This document shows, one piece after another, positions 7,634 to 14,696 of a DNA stretch of 33,212 nt (positions are counted from its first letter, which is position 1; the number at the start of each line of letters is the position of its first letter). The DNA is from Stutzerimonas stutzeri SDM-LAC. GTDB taxonomy: Bacteria; Pseudomonadota; Gammaproteobacteria; Pseudomonadales; Pseudomonadaceae. The stretch is taken from positions 1 to 33,212 of the forward strand of contig NZ_AGSX01000053.1 in NCBI RefSeq assembly GCF_000235745.1. The letters run 5' to 3'. Below the pieces are notes generated by a model. The model was not told the DNA's origin and did no database searches. It saw only the letters and a program-made list of their open reading frames with translations. A program made the translations under genes and the position numbers.

Positions 7634-8209
7634 CTATTCACCTGTTGCAATATGCTTACGGTTAGCTGTTCGTGTTAGCCGACCTTCTTTCATTAGCAAA
7701 CCAATAATGCTGTAGCTCAAATAGTCTTTTGAACCGCCGCCATAGTCTGACTGTAAGCCAAGGTATTTTGCTGCGTCCGAGTTTGAAATGCCGTGTGGGT
7801 TTGCCTTGGCTAGCTCCATTACGGCGGATTTCATAAGTTCAAAAGCCATTTGAGCTTTTTCATAACACCCGTCAGGAATGTTTGCTTTTATTTTTTGGCT
7901 GATGTTTTCTGTGTTTGGACGAACTTTATTTGTTAATAGTCCGCCCTGAGAGCGAATTCCGAACGCTGAAATTAACTCTGCTTCAATTTTTAAAGCTTGC
8001 TGCTCCGTTAAGTTATCAGCAATTATCGTGTGTATTACCTCATGTCCCGACGCTTTTATATGTTGAATTACCGAACTTTTTTCAGAGTCGTCAATTTTTG
8101 TATGATGTTCCCAAGCACGATTGCCCGTTCCTTTACCAATGTAGAAAGGCTTAGATGGCTTTTCTGTTGGGTCTTTAAGTGCATAAACGTAGAACGGATT
8201 TTGGGCCAT
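7634..8209 (-). CDS. Cassette 5: GIY-YIG-like nuclease domain protein
   Basis: Protein of 191 aa. The GIY-YIG fold is visible at residues about 5-95: FYVYAL (Y7/Y9), PFYIGKGTGNRAWEH (YIG at 23-25, catalytic-type Arg 31), then KIEAELISAFG (candidate metal-binding Glu 76/78) and LTNKVRP. This spacing matches the compact GIY-YIG subfamily of stand-alone or homing-like nucleases. The C-terminal half (about 110-191) contains NPHGISNSDAAKYLGLQSD and SYSIIGLLMKEGRLTRT, which look like a winged-helix/HTH element for DNA or partner binding. The key residues appear present, so it may be active. Role in the cell (restriction, repair, mobile-element related) is not shown. Confidence 0.82.
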   Translation of the reverse strand: MAQNPFYVYALKDPTEKPSKPFYIGKGTGNRAWEHHTKIDDSEKSSVIQHIKASGHEVIHTIIADNLTEQQALKIEAELISAFGIRSQGGLLTNKVRPNTENISQKIKANIPDGCYEKAQMAFELMKSAVMELAKANPHGISNSDAAKYLGLQSDYGGGSKDYLSYSIIGLLMKEGRLTRTANRKHIATGE

Positions 8210-8217
8210 GCTGGTTT

Positions 8218-8303
8218 GCCTAATGATTAAGCTAAGGGGTCGGATTTAGCCCGTCCCAGTGAGCGAAGCGAACGGCTTGAACCGCTTGAACCGCTTGTTA
8301 TGT
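8218..8303 (-). repeat. attC4 (Pseudomonas type) with internal 9-bp duplication
   Basis: Ends are GCCTAAT (8218-8224) and GTTATGT (8297-8303). Core is drifted (GATTAAGCTAAGGGGTCGGA) yet keeps TTTAGCCCGTCCCAGTGAGC. Near the end the 9-mer GAACCGCTT occurs twice in tandem, lengthening the site to 86 bp compared with 71-76 for most others. Confidence 0.85.
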
Positions 8304-8308
8304 GTTGG

Positions 8309-8677
8309 CTAAGCAATTTCCTCGCCAAACCTGATTGCATTGCCATAAGGTTCATTTACCTGCATTTCTTTCATCCCCCACGACTGCTCAGTTAATTCAT
8401 ACCCAAACGGAGCCCCATTACTTTTAAACTCTTTGTACAGCTCGGTGATATTTGTAACTCGGATATAGCAGCTGCTTTGCATTGCAATTGTTTTGGCTTT
8501 TTCCTCACTTGGAGCCTGCCAAAATTGAATCTCAGCATTGCCTCTGCACAAAATGAGGTGCCCTTGCTCTGGGTACTTTTGAAGCACATTGAAGCCCAGC
8601 TTCGACTCAAAGAAATCAGCCGTTTTATTAATATCACCTGTCGGTAATTGTGGGACAGCTTTATTTAGTTCTGCCAT
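8309..8677 (-). CDS. Cassette 4: VOC-superfamily (glyoxalase/bleomycin-resistance-like) protein
   Basis: Protein of 122 aa, single VOC domain. Seen: a first beta-alpha module with VPQLPTGDINKTADFFESKLGF (typical bleomycin-resistance-protein opening LPxxDixxtxxFYexkLGF), GHLILCRGNAEIQFW, then a second module SCYIRVTNITELYKEFKSNG and the closing MQVNEPYGNAIRFGEE, equivalent to the DPxGNxixF end. Such proteins dimerise and either bind bleomycin-like drugs or act as metalloenzymes. The closing DP is EP here and the metal ligands are not clear, so ligand binding is more likely than glyoxalase activity. Drug resistance is inference only. Confidence 0.85.
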   Translation of the reverse strand: MAELNKAVPQLPTGDINKTADFFESKLGFNVLQKYPEQGHLILCRGNAEIQFWQAPSEEKAKTIAMQSSCYIRVTNITELYKEFKSNGAPFGYELTEQSWGMKEMQVNEPYGNAIRFGEEIA

Positions 8678-8698
8678 ATTCTCTGAGCTCCTTTAGAC

Positions 8699-8769
8699 AC
8701 ATAACGTTTGGTTAAGGGGCGGGCTTTAGCCCAGTGAGCGAAGCGAACGACTTGAACCTAAAGTTAGGC
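8699..8769 (-). repeat. attC3 (Pseudomonas type) with 5-bp central deletion
   Basis: Ends are ACATAAC (8699-8705) and GTTAGGC (8763-8769). Core GTTTGGTTAAGGGGCGGGCT is intact, but GTCCC is missing between TTTAGCCC and AGTGAGCG, which shortens one side of the fold. Confidence 0.87.
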
Positions 8770-8774
8770 AGGCG

Positions 8775-9077
8775 TTATAGCTGGGCATACCCTGTGTCGC
8801 TAAGCCAAGATAGCTGCTGTTTCCCTAACGTGTTGAGATGTCTGATTGCATCATTAAAAATTGGCAAACAAAGGTCTTCGACAGTTAGCTGGCATGCAAT
8901 CCCATTCCGTTTGATTCGGAGGAACTGTGCGCTAGGTGAATCGTCAACATAGCTCCTAGCAATCAGTTCGACTTCGCCATCTAAAAAGTGAAAGAGATGA
9001 TATTCGTAGCGCCACGCATAGAAACCGTTTTCGTCTTGTTCCGATGAATCAATGTGATGAGTGGTTTCAACGCGCAT
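8775..9077 (-). CDS. Cassette 3: small protein of unknown function
   Basis: Protein of 100 aa, soluble, acidic, no signal peptide or membrane segment. It opens with a beta-rich segment (MRVETTHHIDSSEQDENGFYAWRYEYHLFHFLDGEVELIARSY) where alternating aromatic residues suggest antiparallel strands, followed by SPSAQFLRIKRNG and a helical C-terminus (DLCLPIFNDAIRHLNTLGKQ). I do not recognise the family. AGGTCC-type spacing before ATG gives only a weak ribosome site. The frame is flanked by good attC sites on both sides, which supports it as a real cassette gene. Confidence 0.65.
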   Translation of the reverse strand: MRVETTHHIDSSEQDENGFYAWRYEYHLFHFLDGEVELIARSYVDDSPSAQFLRIKRNGIACQLTVEDLCLPIFNDAIRHLNTLGKQQLSWLSDTGYAQL

Positions 9078-9090
9078 GTGGACCTCTAAA

Positions 9091-9166
9091 GCCTAACGTT
9101 TGGTTAAGGGGCAGGCTTTAGCCCGTCCCAGTGAGCGAAGCGAACGATTTGAACTGCAGGTTAGAA
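9091..9166 (-). repeat. attC2 (Pseudomonas type)
   Basis: Ends are GCCTAAC (9091-9097) and GTTAGAA (9160-9166). Core GTTTGGTTAAGGGGCAGGCT and AGCCCGTCCCAGTGAGCGAA are nearly consensus. The stop codon of cassette 2 lies just outside it at 9170. Confidence 0.9.
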
Positions 9167-9169
9167 ATT

Positions 9170-9499
9170 TCAATCAACCACAAAAAGCTTGGCACCCACC
9201 GTTGTGAACGAGCGGTGCGGTTCTGCTCCATCAGCCACTTGGTAACTCATTCCAGGAGTTAAGGTAAACCTGCGCCCATCAGGAAGTTCCGTGTGGAGTT
9301 CACCTTCTACGCATAAAAGGATATGACCTTTGGAACACCAATGGTCTGCGAGATAACCAGGCGTGTACTCAACCATGCGAACACGGATAACTCCAAACTG
9401 GCAGGTTCTCCAGTAAGCGATACCCGTCTCGCCATGATGCTCCGTCGCTTCAATATTCGACCAGTCGGTAGTTCCGAATGGTATTCCTCTAATTTCCAT
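9170..9499 (-). CDS. Cassette 2: DHCW-motif cupin protein
   Basis: Protein of 109 aa forming a single small cupin barrel. The diagnostic segment GYLADHWCSKGHILLCVEGE contains the DHCW motif of the DHCW cupin family and corresponds to the first cupin motif; the second is DGRRFTLTPGMSYQVADGAEPHRS. Residues His and Cys of DHCW and the later His are candidate metal ligands. Members are small cytosolic proteins of unknown reaction, often in accessory DNA. The start is ATG at 9497-9499, 18 nt inside the cassette boundary, with GAGG upstream. Confidence 0.85.
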   Translation of the reverse strand: MEIRGIPFGTTDWSNIEATEHHGETGIAYWRTCQFGVIRVRMVEYTPGYLADHWCSKGHILLCVEGELHTELPDGRRFTLTPGMSYQVADGAEPHRSFTTVGAKLFVVD

Positions 9500-9516
9500 G
9501 GCGAGGCCTCTAGAAT

Positions 9517-9592
9517 TTCTAACGTTTGGTTAAGGGGCGGGCTTTAGCCCGTCCCAACGAGCGAAGCGAGTTATTTGAGCCAGCTGTTAGAA
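9517..9592 (-). repeat. attC1 (Pseudomonas type)
   Basis: Ends are TTCTAAC (9517-9523) and GTTAGAA (9586-9592), complementary to each other. Core GTTTGGTTAAGGGGCGGGCT, AGCCCGTCCCAACGAGCGAA. The last residues of the cassette 1 protein (about NSWLK and stop) are encoded within this site. Confidence 0.9.
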
Positions 9593-10062
9593 ATATTTAA
9601 CTTGGCGCTGATGTTCACGACGCGACTATCAAGCAGTATTGCCCCGCGCATGTGTAAGATATGACCGTTGACATGGGTTCTGTAAGAACTGTATTCAGAA
9701 ATTACTGCGTGCGGTATTAAGTATGCTTCGATGGGTTCATATGCTTCATTGAAAATTACAACAATGAGCTCGTCAAAGTCATTTTTGTCTAGGTTGCGTA
9801 TGACGCCTAACTGCCTTGAGCGATTGCCTGCAGTTATACGGCGCGATTTTATTTGAATTTTCTTGCCATCGCTTGATTCTGCGTCGTGACCTGCTGCTGA
9901 GTTTTTTGCGAGAGTTAGATTGAAAGCAGACGAAACCAACCATTCGGCGTAATCCCCGACTGGATTATTTTTTGTTCTGAGTACGCCGCGATTCTTAAGC
10001 TCATCAATTGCTGCAGCGTGAAGCTTAAGCAATTCAGGTATTGATAGGTTGGCTAGATCCAT
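9571..10062 (-). CDS. Cassette 1: PD-(D/E)XK-like protein of the DUF6998 type
   Basis: Protein of 163 aa. N-terminal helices (LSIPELLKLHAAAIDELKNRGVLRTKNNPVGDYAEWLV) with Glu 40, then SAAGHDAESSDGKKIQIKSRR, where Asp 60/65 and Q70-x-K72 complete the E...D...(Q/E)xK pattern of restriction-endonuclease-like folds. Then FDELIVVIFNEAYEPIEAYLIPHAVI, a core strand pattern also seen in these families. I match it to the DUF6998 group, which occurs often in integrons. Nuclease activity is an inference from the motif. It sits first after attI, the position most strongly expressed or most recently gained in working integrons. Its stop is inside attC1. Confidence 0.75.
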   Translation of the reverse strand: MDLANLSIPELLKLHAAAIDELKNRGVLRTKNNPVGDYAEWLVSSAFNLTLAKNSAAGHDAESSDGKKIQIKSRRITAGNRSRQLGVIRNLDKNDFDELIVVIFNEAYEPIEAYLIPHAVISEYSSYRTHVNGHILHMRGAILLDSRVVNISAKLNISNSWLK

Positions 10063-10074
10063 GTTGTTAAATAC

Positions 10075-10110
10075 TTCTAACTATAATTAGACACCATTTG
10101 GTGTATAAGG
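10075..10110 (-). other. attI-like recombination end next to intI
   Basis: On the minus strand, GTTAGAA (complement of 10075-10081) starts cassette 1, so the crossover point of attI lies here. The adjoining TAATTAGACACCATTTGGTG contains the inverted repeat ACACCA-TT-TGGTGT (about 10091-10104). The distance from this crossover to the first integrase-like codons (about 10130) is only about 50 bp and leaves no room for both an intact attI and the integrase N-terminus. Confidence 0.55.
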
Positions 10111-11070
10111 CGCCGGACGGGCGTGGTGTCAGGTCCGGGACCAGATCCGGCTGAAACACTACTCGATCAGAACTGAGCGTGTCTATTGCGAGTGGGTGAA
10201 ACGCTATATCCGGTTTCACAAATATCGACATCCACTTGAAATGGGCGCAGCTGAAGTTGAGGCGTTTCTTTCGGATTTGGTTGTGCGCCGTGATGTATCC
10301 GCTTCGACGCAGAATCAGGCCCTGGCTGCGTTGTTGTTTCTTTATAAGCAGGTACTCAAGCAGGAGTTACCCTGGCTTGGCGAGGTGGTGCGTGCAAAAA
10401 AAAGCCTGCTCGGCTGCCAGTGGTGCTTTCTATCGACGAAGTGCAAAGGATTCTCCACCGACTGGATGGCGACGTCGGGTTGATAGCGCGACTGCTATAT
10501 GGTGGTGGCCTGCGGTTGATGGAAGGAGTACGGCTCAGGGTCGAGGACGTTGATTTCTCGCGCAACGAGATCATCATCCGTGACGGTAAAGGCCAGAAGG
10601 ATCGCGTCACCGTCATGCCGGCAAGCCTTGTGCTGCCGCTCAAACAACACATCGCGCTCGTACGGGCCGTTCACCAGCGCGAGGTCGCTGCAGGGCGGGG
10701 TGATGTCTACCTGCCTGACGCCTTGGCTCGTAAATATCCCAACGCGCCATGGGCATGGGCTTGGCAGTATGTCTTCCCTGCGGCAGGCCTGTCAGTGGAT
10801 CCGCGCAGTGGCTCAGAGCGTCGTCATCATCTGGATGAAAAGCGGGTGCATAGGGCTTTCAAACGTGCAGTAGCGCAATCCGGCATCGCCAAGTTGGCCA
10901 CCCCGCATACGCTGCGGCATAGCTTCGCAACTCATCTGCTGGAAAGCGGACAAGATATTCGCACCGTCCAGGAGTTGCTGGGTCATGCAGACGTGAAGAC
11001 AACCATGATCTACACCGACGTGCTAAACCGCGGCGGCTTGGCGGTGTTGAGTCCGTTGGATCGTTTGTAG
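10109..11070 (+). pseudogene. intI: Integron integrase intI, start lost and frameshifted at an A8 tract
   Basis: IntI-family tyrosine recombinase, which normally joins attC and attI sites. The reading frame from about 10130 encodes QVRDQIRLKHYSIRTERVYC, a typical IntI N-terminus, but the upstream frame has TAA at 10106-10108 and no ATG/GTG/TTG before GTG 10196, so the usual first residues are missing. The frame then breaks at eight A's (10396-10403): downstream sequence reads [20 protein letters not shown] only in the -1 frame, continuing to 11070. Downstream part has the catalytic Arg ([12 protein letters not shown]), HxxR ([14 protein letters not shown]), [11 protein letters not shown] with His and Tyr, and the IntI-specific insert ([20 protein letters not shown]). 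Total about 320 codons, the family length. Probably inactive; slippage at the A tract could restore the frame but not the start. Confidence 0.9.
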
Positions 11071-11085
11071 TTTGCGGAGAGGGAT

Positions 11086-11121
11086 GCGACCGTCCGGCTA
11101 AAAGTCCGCAAGTGCGGTCGC
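11086..11121. repeat. Inverted repeat just after intI
   Basis: GCGACCG (11086-11092) pairs with CGGTCGC (11115-11121), with inner CGG/CCG pairs. No T-run follows, so it is not a standard intrinsic terminator; it might mark the integron-chromosome junction. Confidence 0.4.
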
Positions 11122-11201
11122 GGAAGGGCGCGCCGTCTCAAAACGCCAGGACGAACCTGCGGAATCTTTGTAAAAGAAGCTGTAACGGTGGGTGATGCCG
11201 C

Positions 11202-11235
11202 GCCCTGAGCGATGGCCAAACCATCAACCCAGGGC
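11202..11235 (-). terminator. Hairpin downstream of the TonB-dependent receptor
   Basis: GCCCTG...CAGGGC with inner GATGG-CCAAA-CCATC. It lies about 18 bp beyond the receptor stop on the minus strand. There is no clear T tract, so termination is tentative. Confidence 0.3.
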
Positions 11236-11252
11236 ATGAAAGCAATAGCCGA

Positions 11253-13391
11253 TTAAAGCTCGATTGATACCCCGGCCTGCAGCGTTCGCGGGGCGCCCGG
11301 GTAGGCCCAGATGTTCCAGGCACGCTCGTCGTACTCTTCGTCGAACACGTTGTCGAGATTGAGGTTGAGGCGAATGCGGTCGGTGAGGGGGTAGTAGGCC
11401 AACAGATCGACCACCGTGTAGGCACCCATGTCGTAGGCAGTGTTCGAGGTGCTGCCCTTGCGTGAACTGACGTACTTCACGCCAACCCCAAGGCCCAGCC
11501 CGTCCAGCGCACCGTTGTCGAACTCGTAGGTGTCGAGCAGGTTGAAGCTGTGCTCAGGTACGTTCGCGAGGCGGGTTCCCACCGGCACGGCGGCGCTGTT
11601 GCTTTCGGTGATTTCGGCGTCAACGTAGGCATAGCCGCCGATCACGCGCCATTGCGGGGTGATGTTGCCGGCGACGCTGAGCTCGAAGCCTTGGCTGCGG
11701 ACCTCGCCTGCGGCAACCTGGAAGGCCTGGGAGCCAAGGTTTGCCGGATCGGCTGTCAGCACGTTTTCCTTGGTGATGTGGAACAGAGCAGCCGTCACGC
11801 TCAGGTTGTGTTCGGGCAGGTCGTACTTGATGCCGGTCTCGTAGGCGACGCCTTCTTCCGGGTCGAACGCCTGGCTGCTGCGGTCGGCGCCGCGGTTGGG
11901 CTTGAACGAACGGGAGGCGTTGGCGTAAACGGCCAACGCTTCGGTCAGGTCGTAGATTGCGCCGATGCGCGGCGACACGGCGTTATGCGCTTGCTCCCAG
12001 CTACCAGCAGCCGAAAGCTTGTTGATGTAGTTCTGCTCGAAGCGTTCCAGGCGCGCACCGAGTTGCAGGGTGAAACGGTCGGTCAGCTCGACCTGATCCT
12101 GCATATAGAAGGCATAGGATTTCAGGTCTTCATCGTCCCAATATTTTGTGCCGACAATCGCCGGGAGTGGCTGGCCATAGACCGGCTCGTACATGTCGAT
12201 GGGGAAGTCGCCCACGCCACCTGCGGAACGGTCGATACGGGAGTTGTAGTTGAAGTCGTCGTACTCGATTCCGGTCAGCAGGGTATGCATGAAGCCCAGA
12301 GCGCTGAAGCGGCCTTCGAGGTTGGCCTGAACGGCCGTATCGTTCCATTCCAGTCGTCGTTCGCTGTAATTACGCCCCACGGTGCGGCCGTCAGCGGCCA
12401 GGCCGTTGTTTTCCACAGCGCCACCCTCCAGGCTGCCGTCGAGGTATTGCACGCCGCCGCGCAGGGTCCATTGGTCATCCAGCAGGTGCTCGATGCGCAG
12501 CTGGGTCATGGCGTTTTTGTTCGTGAACTTGCCGGCGCTTTCTTCCCCGAGGAAGCGATCACGTGGCAGCTGGCCTTGCTGGTCGGCGTAGCGCGTCACG
12601 CCGCGGTCGAGCGGGTGACGGTTGTGGATGTAGTCGCCTTCCAGAATGATCGCGGTGGCGTCGCTCAGGTCCCAGCGCAGCACAGGGGCAACGTTGTAGC
12701 GTTCGCTTTCGACATGATCGCGAAAGCTGTCAGCGCCTTCAGCCACCAGGTTGAGCCGATAGGTGAATTCGGCCTGCTCGTCCAGCGCGCCGGTGGTATC
12801 CAGCGTGCCACGGTGCAGGCCCTCGGTATTGAACTGAGTACCCAGCACCGTGCGGCGCTTGGCCTGCGGTTGCTTGCTGACGATGTTGAAGGTGCCGCCC
12901 GGGTCGCCGCGCCCATACAACATCGAAGCCGGGCCGCGCAGGACCTCGATTCGCTCGATAGTCGCGGCGTCCGGCATGTTGGGGTAGCCGCGGTTGATGG
13001 CGAACCCGTTGCGGTAGAACTCCTGGGAGCTGAAGCCGCGTACCAGGAACTCGGTCAGACCCTGGCCACCGAAGTTGTTGCCGCGCTCGACGCCGCCGGC
13101 GTAGTCCAGCGCATCCTCGAGACGGGTGGCACCGATGTCTTCCACGACCTGTCCCGGCACCACGCTAATCGACTGCGGAATTTCATGGATGGGTGTGTCG
13201 GTACGCGTTGCGCTGGCGGAGCGCGTAGCGCGATAGCCGTCCACCGGGCCGTCGGCGCGTTCGGCTTGCGAGGCGGTGATCTCCATTTGTTCGAGGGCAA
13301 TGGGGCTCCCGGTAGATCCCGTTTGTTCGGCAGCGTAGGCGGTAGCGGCGAGCGCCTGTAGTGACAGCACAGGCACGAGAAGTCGACGCAT
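11253..13391 (-). CDS. TonB-dependent siderophore receptor
   Basis: Outer-membrane ferric-siderophore transporter of 712 aa. Signal peptide to about residue 20 (LSLQALAATAYA), a TonB-box-like LEQMEITAS at about 33-41, plug domain about 60-165 (IPQSISVVPGQVVEDIGATRLEDALDYAGGV, LVRGFSSQEFYRNG, ERIEVLRGPASMLYGRGDPGGTFNIVSKQP), then a 22-strand barrel. The plug phrases IPQSISVV and GRGDPGGTFNIVSK are typical of the FhuA/FpvA/FoxA siderophore family. There is no N-terminal STN signalling domain, so no direct surface signalling is expected. C-terminal motifs NLDNVFDEEYDERAWN and final GVSIEL; the usual terminal aromatic is Leu. RBS AAGGAAC lies before the ATG and a Fur box lies upstream, implying iron repression. 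Ligand unknown. Confidence 0.92.
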   Translation of the reverse strand: MRRLLVPVLSLQALAATAYAAEQTGSTGSPIALEQMEITASQAERADGPVDGYRATRSASATRTDTPIHEIPQSISVVPGQVVEDIGATRLEDALDYAGGVERGNNFGGQGLTEFLVRGFSSQEFYRNGFAINRGYPNMPDAATIERIEVLRGPASMLYGRGDPGGTFNIVSKQPQAKRRTVLGTQFNTEGLHRGTLDTTGALDEQAEFTYRLNLVAEGADSFRDHVESERYNVAPVLRWDLSDATAIILEGDYIHNRHPLDRGVTRYADQQGQLPRDRFLGEESAGKFTNKNAMTQLRIEHLLDDQWTLRGGVQYLDGSLEGGAVENNGLAADGRTVGRNYSERRLEWNDTAVQANLEGRFSALGFMHTLLTGIEYDDFNYNSRIDRSAGGVGDFPIDMYEPVYGQPLPAIVGTKYWDDEDLKSYAFYMQDQVELTDRFTLQLGARLERFEQNYINKLSAAGSWEQAHNAVSPRIGAIYDLTEALAVYANASRSFKPNRGADRSSQAFDPEEGVAYETGIKYDLPEHNLSVTAALFHITKENVLTADPANLGSQAFQVAAGEVRSQGFELSVAGNITPQWRVIGGYAYVDAEITESNSAAVPVGTRLANVPEHSFNLLDTYEFDNGALDGLGLGVGVKYVSSRKGSTSNTAYDMGAYTVVDLLAYYPLTDRIRLNLNLDNVFDEEYDERAWNIWAYPGAPRTLQAGVSIEL

Positions 13392-13444
13392 TGCGGCAGT
13401 TCCTTTTGAAGGCTTCGAGCGGAGGGGCGCAGATGCTATAGATG

Positions 13445-13461
13445 TTGATAACTATTATCAA
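13445..13461 (-). promoter_or_regulatory. Fur box upstream of the siderophore receptor
   Basis: TTGATAACTATTATCAA is a near-perfect palindrome close to the Fur consensus GATAATGATAATCATTATC, 54 bp before the receptor start. It is expected to repress the receptor under iron sufficiency. Confidence 0.8.
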
Positions 13462-13827
13462 TTGTGTTGTTTGGACTGTATACCTAATTGGACGGTCTTC
13501 CGTAATCGATAGCCATTGCGGTACCGCTCAGCGTCGCGATGGTGCTGAGCAGGTCTTGTCGACGCGGACAATGCGGGGCCGGTTGGATGATCAGCGAGCC
13601 CGGCCGACTCGGCTGATTAGCAGAGCGCGGGCCAGTCGGCATGCTCGCGGACAGGACGAACAGCCCAGTTATCAGCGAGCAACGTTGCGCGTCGAATGAG
13701 GCGAGTTTGGCTGCCTACTGAGAGATCACAGCCAGAGGCCTTCGTGTTATCGAGCTTCCCGCCCGGCGCTGATTTGCCGCGAGCATGCATCACTCATGTC
13801 AGGCGCATCGCAACGGCCATTCACGGA
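13462..13827. other. Intergenic region with no recognised gene
   Basis: About 366 bp between the receptor promoter and the end of the small exported protein gene. It should hold the receptor promoter (minus strand, near the Fur box). No coding frame with convincing start or family resemblance, no tRNA, and no clear terminator was found. Confidence 0.4.
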
Positions 13828-14346
13828 TCAGCGATCCCGGTTCGCACCCTCGCGGGACCGCGTCGAGTCGCCTGGCGTTTGGGTGCCGGTCATGGTCGAG
13901 GATTGGTCATGGGGTTGGGTGTCGTCCGTGGGCTCGGCTTCAGGCTCGCTGGGCGGTACGACTGTTGGCGTTCCGATGCTCTGTGAGGCGCCACGGCAGG
14001 TCAGCTCGGCGAAAGGTTCGTCCGGCGAGTACTCGCCTGGCACCCGCTCTACTCGCTGAGTGTTGGGATTCACAGTGAAAACGGGCGGCGCGGAGGTGTC
14101 CGCACGCGCATCGTCGGGCACGCGAAATTCGCAGGTTACGGTGTCACCGGTGTTGTTCATCACCTTCACCGCCCGAATCCCCACCAGTTCGCCGCCCGCC
14201 TCGGTGGTCGAGGTCGGCACGCCCATGGCGCTGACGTCGATATCCAGGCCGTTCAGGTGGGTGATCACGTCGGGCTTGGGCGTCTGGGCAAGCGCAACGG
14301 GTGCGCAGAGGGCTAAGCCTAGGGTGGCGAGCAATGCCTTGGTCAT
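13828..14346 (-). CDS. Small exported protein of unknown function
   Basis: Protein of 172 aa. The start chosen is ATG 14344-14346 because GAGGAGG lies just upstream and it begins a clean signal peptide (MTKALLATLGLALCAPVALA, cut before QTPKPD). The frame continues upstream without a stop but has no such signals. Mature part: DVITHLNGLDIDVSAMGVPT, a beta-rich segment with paired cysteines (VTCEFRVPDD and AELTCRGAS) that could form a periplasmic disulphide, then a disordered Pro/Thr/Ser/Asp-rich tail. I recognise it only as a conserved Pseudomonas-type hypothetical exported protein. Confidence 0.7.
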   Translation of the reverse strand: MTKALLATLGLALCAPVALAQTPKPDVITHLNGLDIDVSAMGVPTSTTEAGGELVGIRAVKVMNNTGDTVTCEFRVPDDARADTSAPPVFTVNPNTQRVERVPGEYSPDEPFAELTCRGASQSIGTPTVVPPSEPEAEPTDDTQPHDQSSTMTGTQTPGDSTRSREGANRDR

Positions 14347-14696
14347 GGATACCTCCTCGAGTCGATGACTGCTTAGAAGGGTTCGAGGGGTGAGGGTTCG
14401 GTCTGCGCTCCGATTTGCTTGAACCTTGCTTCGTATCCAGCGGGTGAGCGCTACTTTTGCTGCTTCAGATTGCGTGCATAAACGGCTTTCCCCCCATGGA
14501 AGCCGTGCATTGGGCCTCCAGCTCGAGGCGGCGCTGTAGCGTCTGCGGTGATGGGCTTTGCTGTTGCGGTTGAACCCTCGCGGCCGAGCCGGTTCCGACT
14601 TTGCGTCAAGGCCGCTCGACGCGCTCTGGCTGGTGCTTGCCGGCATAGCGACTAGAGTAAGCCGTACCCCTTACGTTCCCACGAAAAGGCGCCTTC
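14347..14696. other. Intergenic region between divergent genes
   Basis: About 350 bp separating the divergent exported-protein gene and the AGCS symporter. Promoters for both are expected here, but no convincing -35/-10 pair or operator palindrome stands out, and no RNA gene is seen. Confidence 0.4.

Larger units (their letters stand above)
5930..11070. mobile_element. Chromosomal (sedentary) integron: eight cassettes, attI-like end and degenerate intI
   Basis: Eight minus-strand genes alternate with roughly 59-86 bp imperfect palindromes carrying RYYYAAC/GTTRRRY-type ends, followed by a divergent integrase gene. That is the standard integron layout: intI points away from the cassettes, and every cassette gene reads away from attI. 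Seven attC sites share one core (TTGGTTAAGGGGCGGGCTTT, then AGTGAGCGAAGCGAACG), the type described for Pseudomonas stutzeri/alcaligenes integrons. Cassettes are AT-rich compared with the flanks. Cassettes are numbered 1 (next to intI) to 8 (distal). With only eight cassettes and a damaged integrase it is small and probably decaying. Confidence 0.93.

Noticed and set aside
5930-9592. Regular repeats suggestive of a CRISPR array
   Set aside because: Repeats are about 59-86 bp, imperfectly palindromic, and separated by 280-660 bp protein genes; they carry integron core sites, so they are attC sites.
11550-13361. Plus-strand frame of 603 codons across the siderophore receptor
   Set aside because: Antisense to a receptor with complete plug and barrel motifs; its product is low-complexity Val/Ala/Gly/His-rich text typical of GC-rich shadows.
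13828-14646. Longer version (272 aa) of the exported protein
   Set aside because: The added N-terminus has no ribosome site and hides a clear signal peptide that begins at 14346 right after GAGGAGG.
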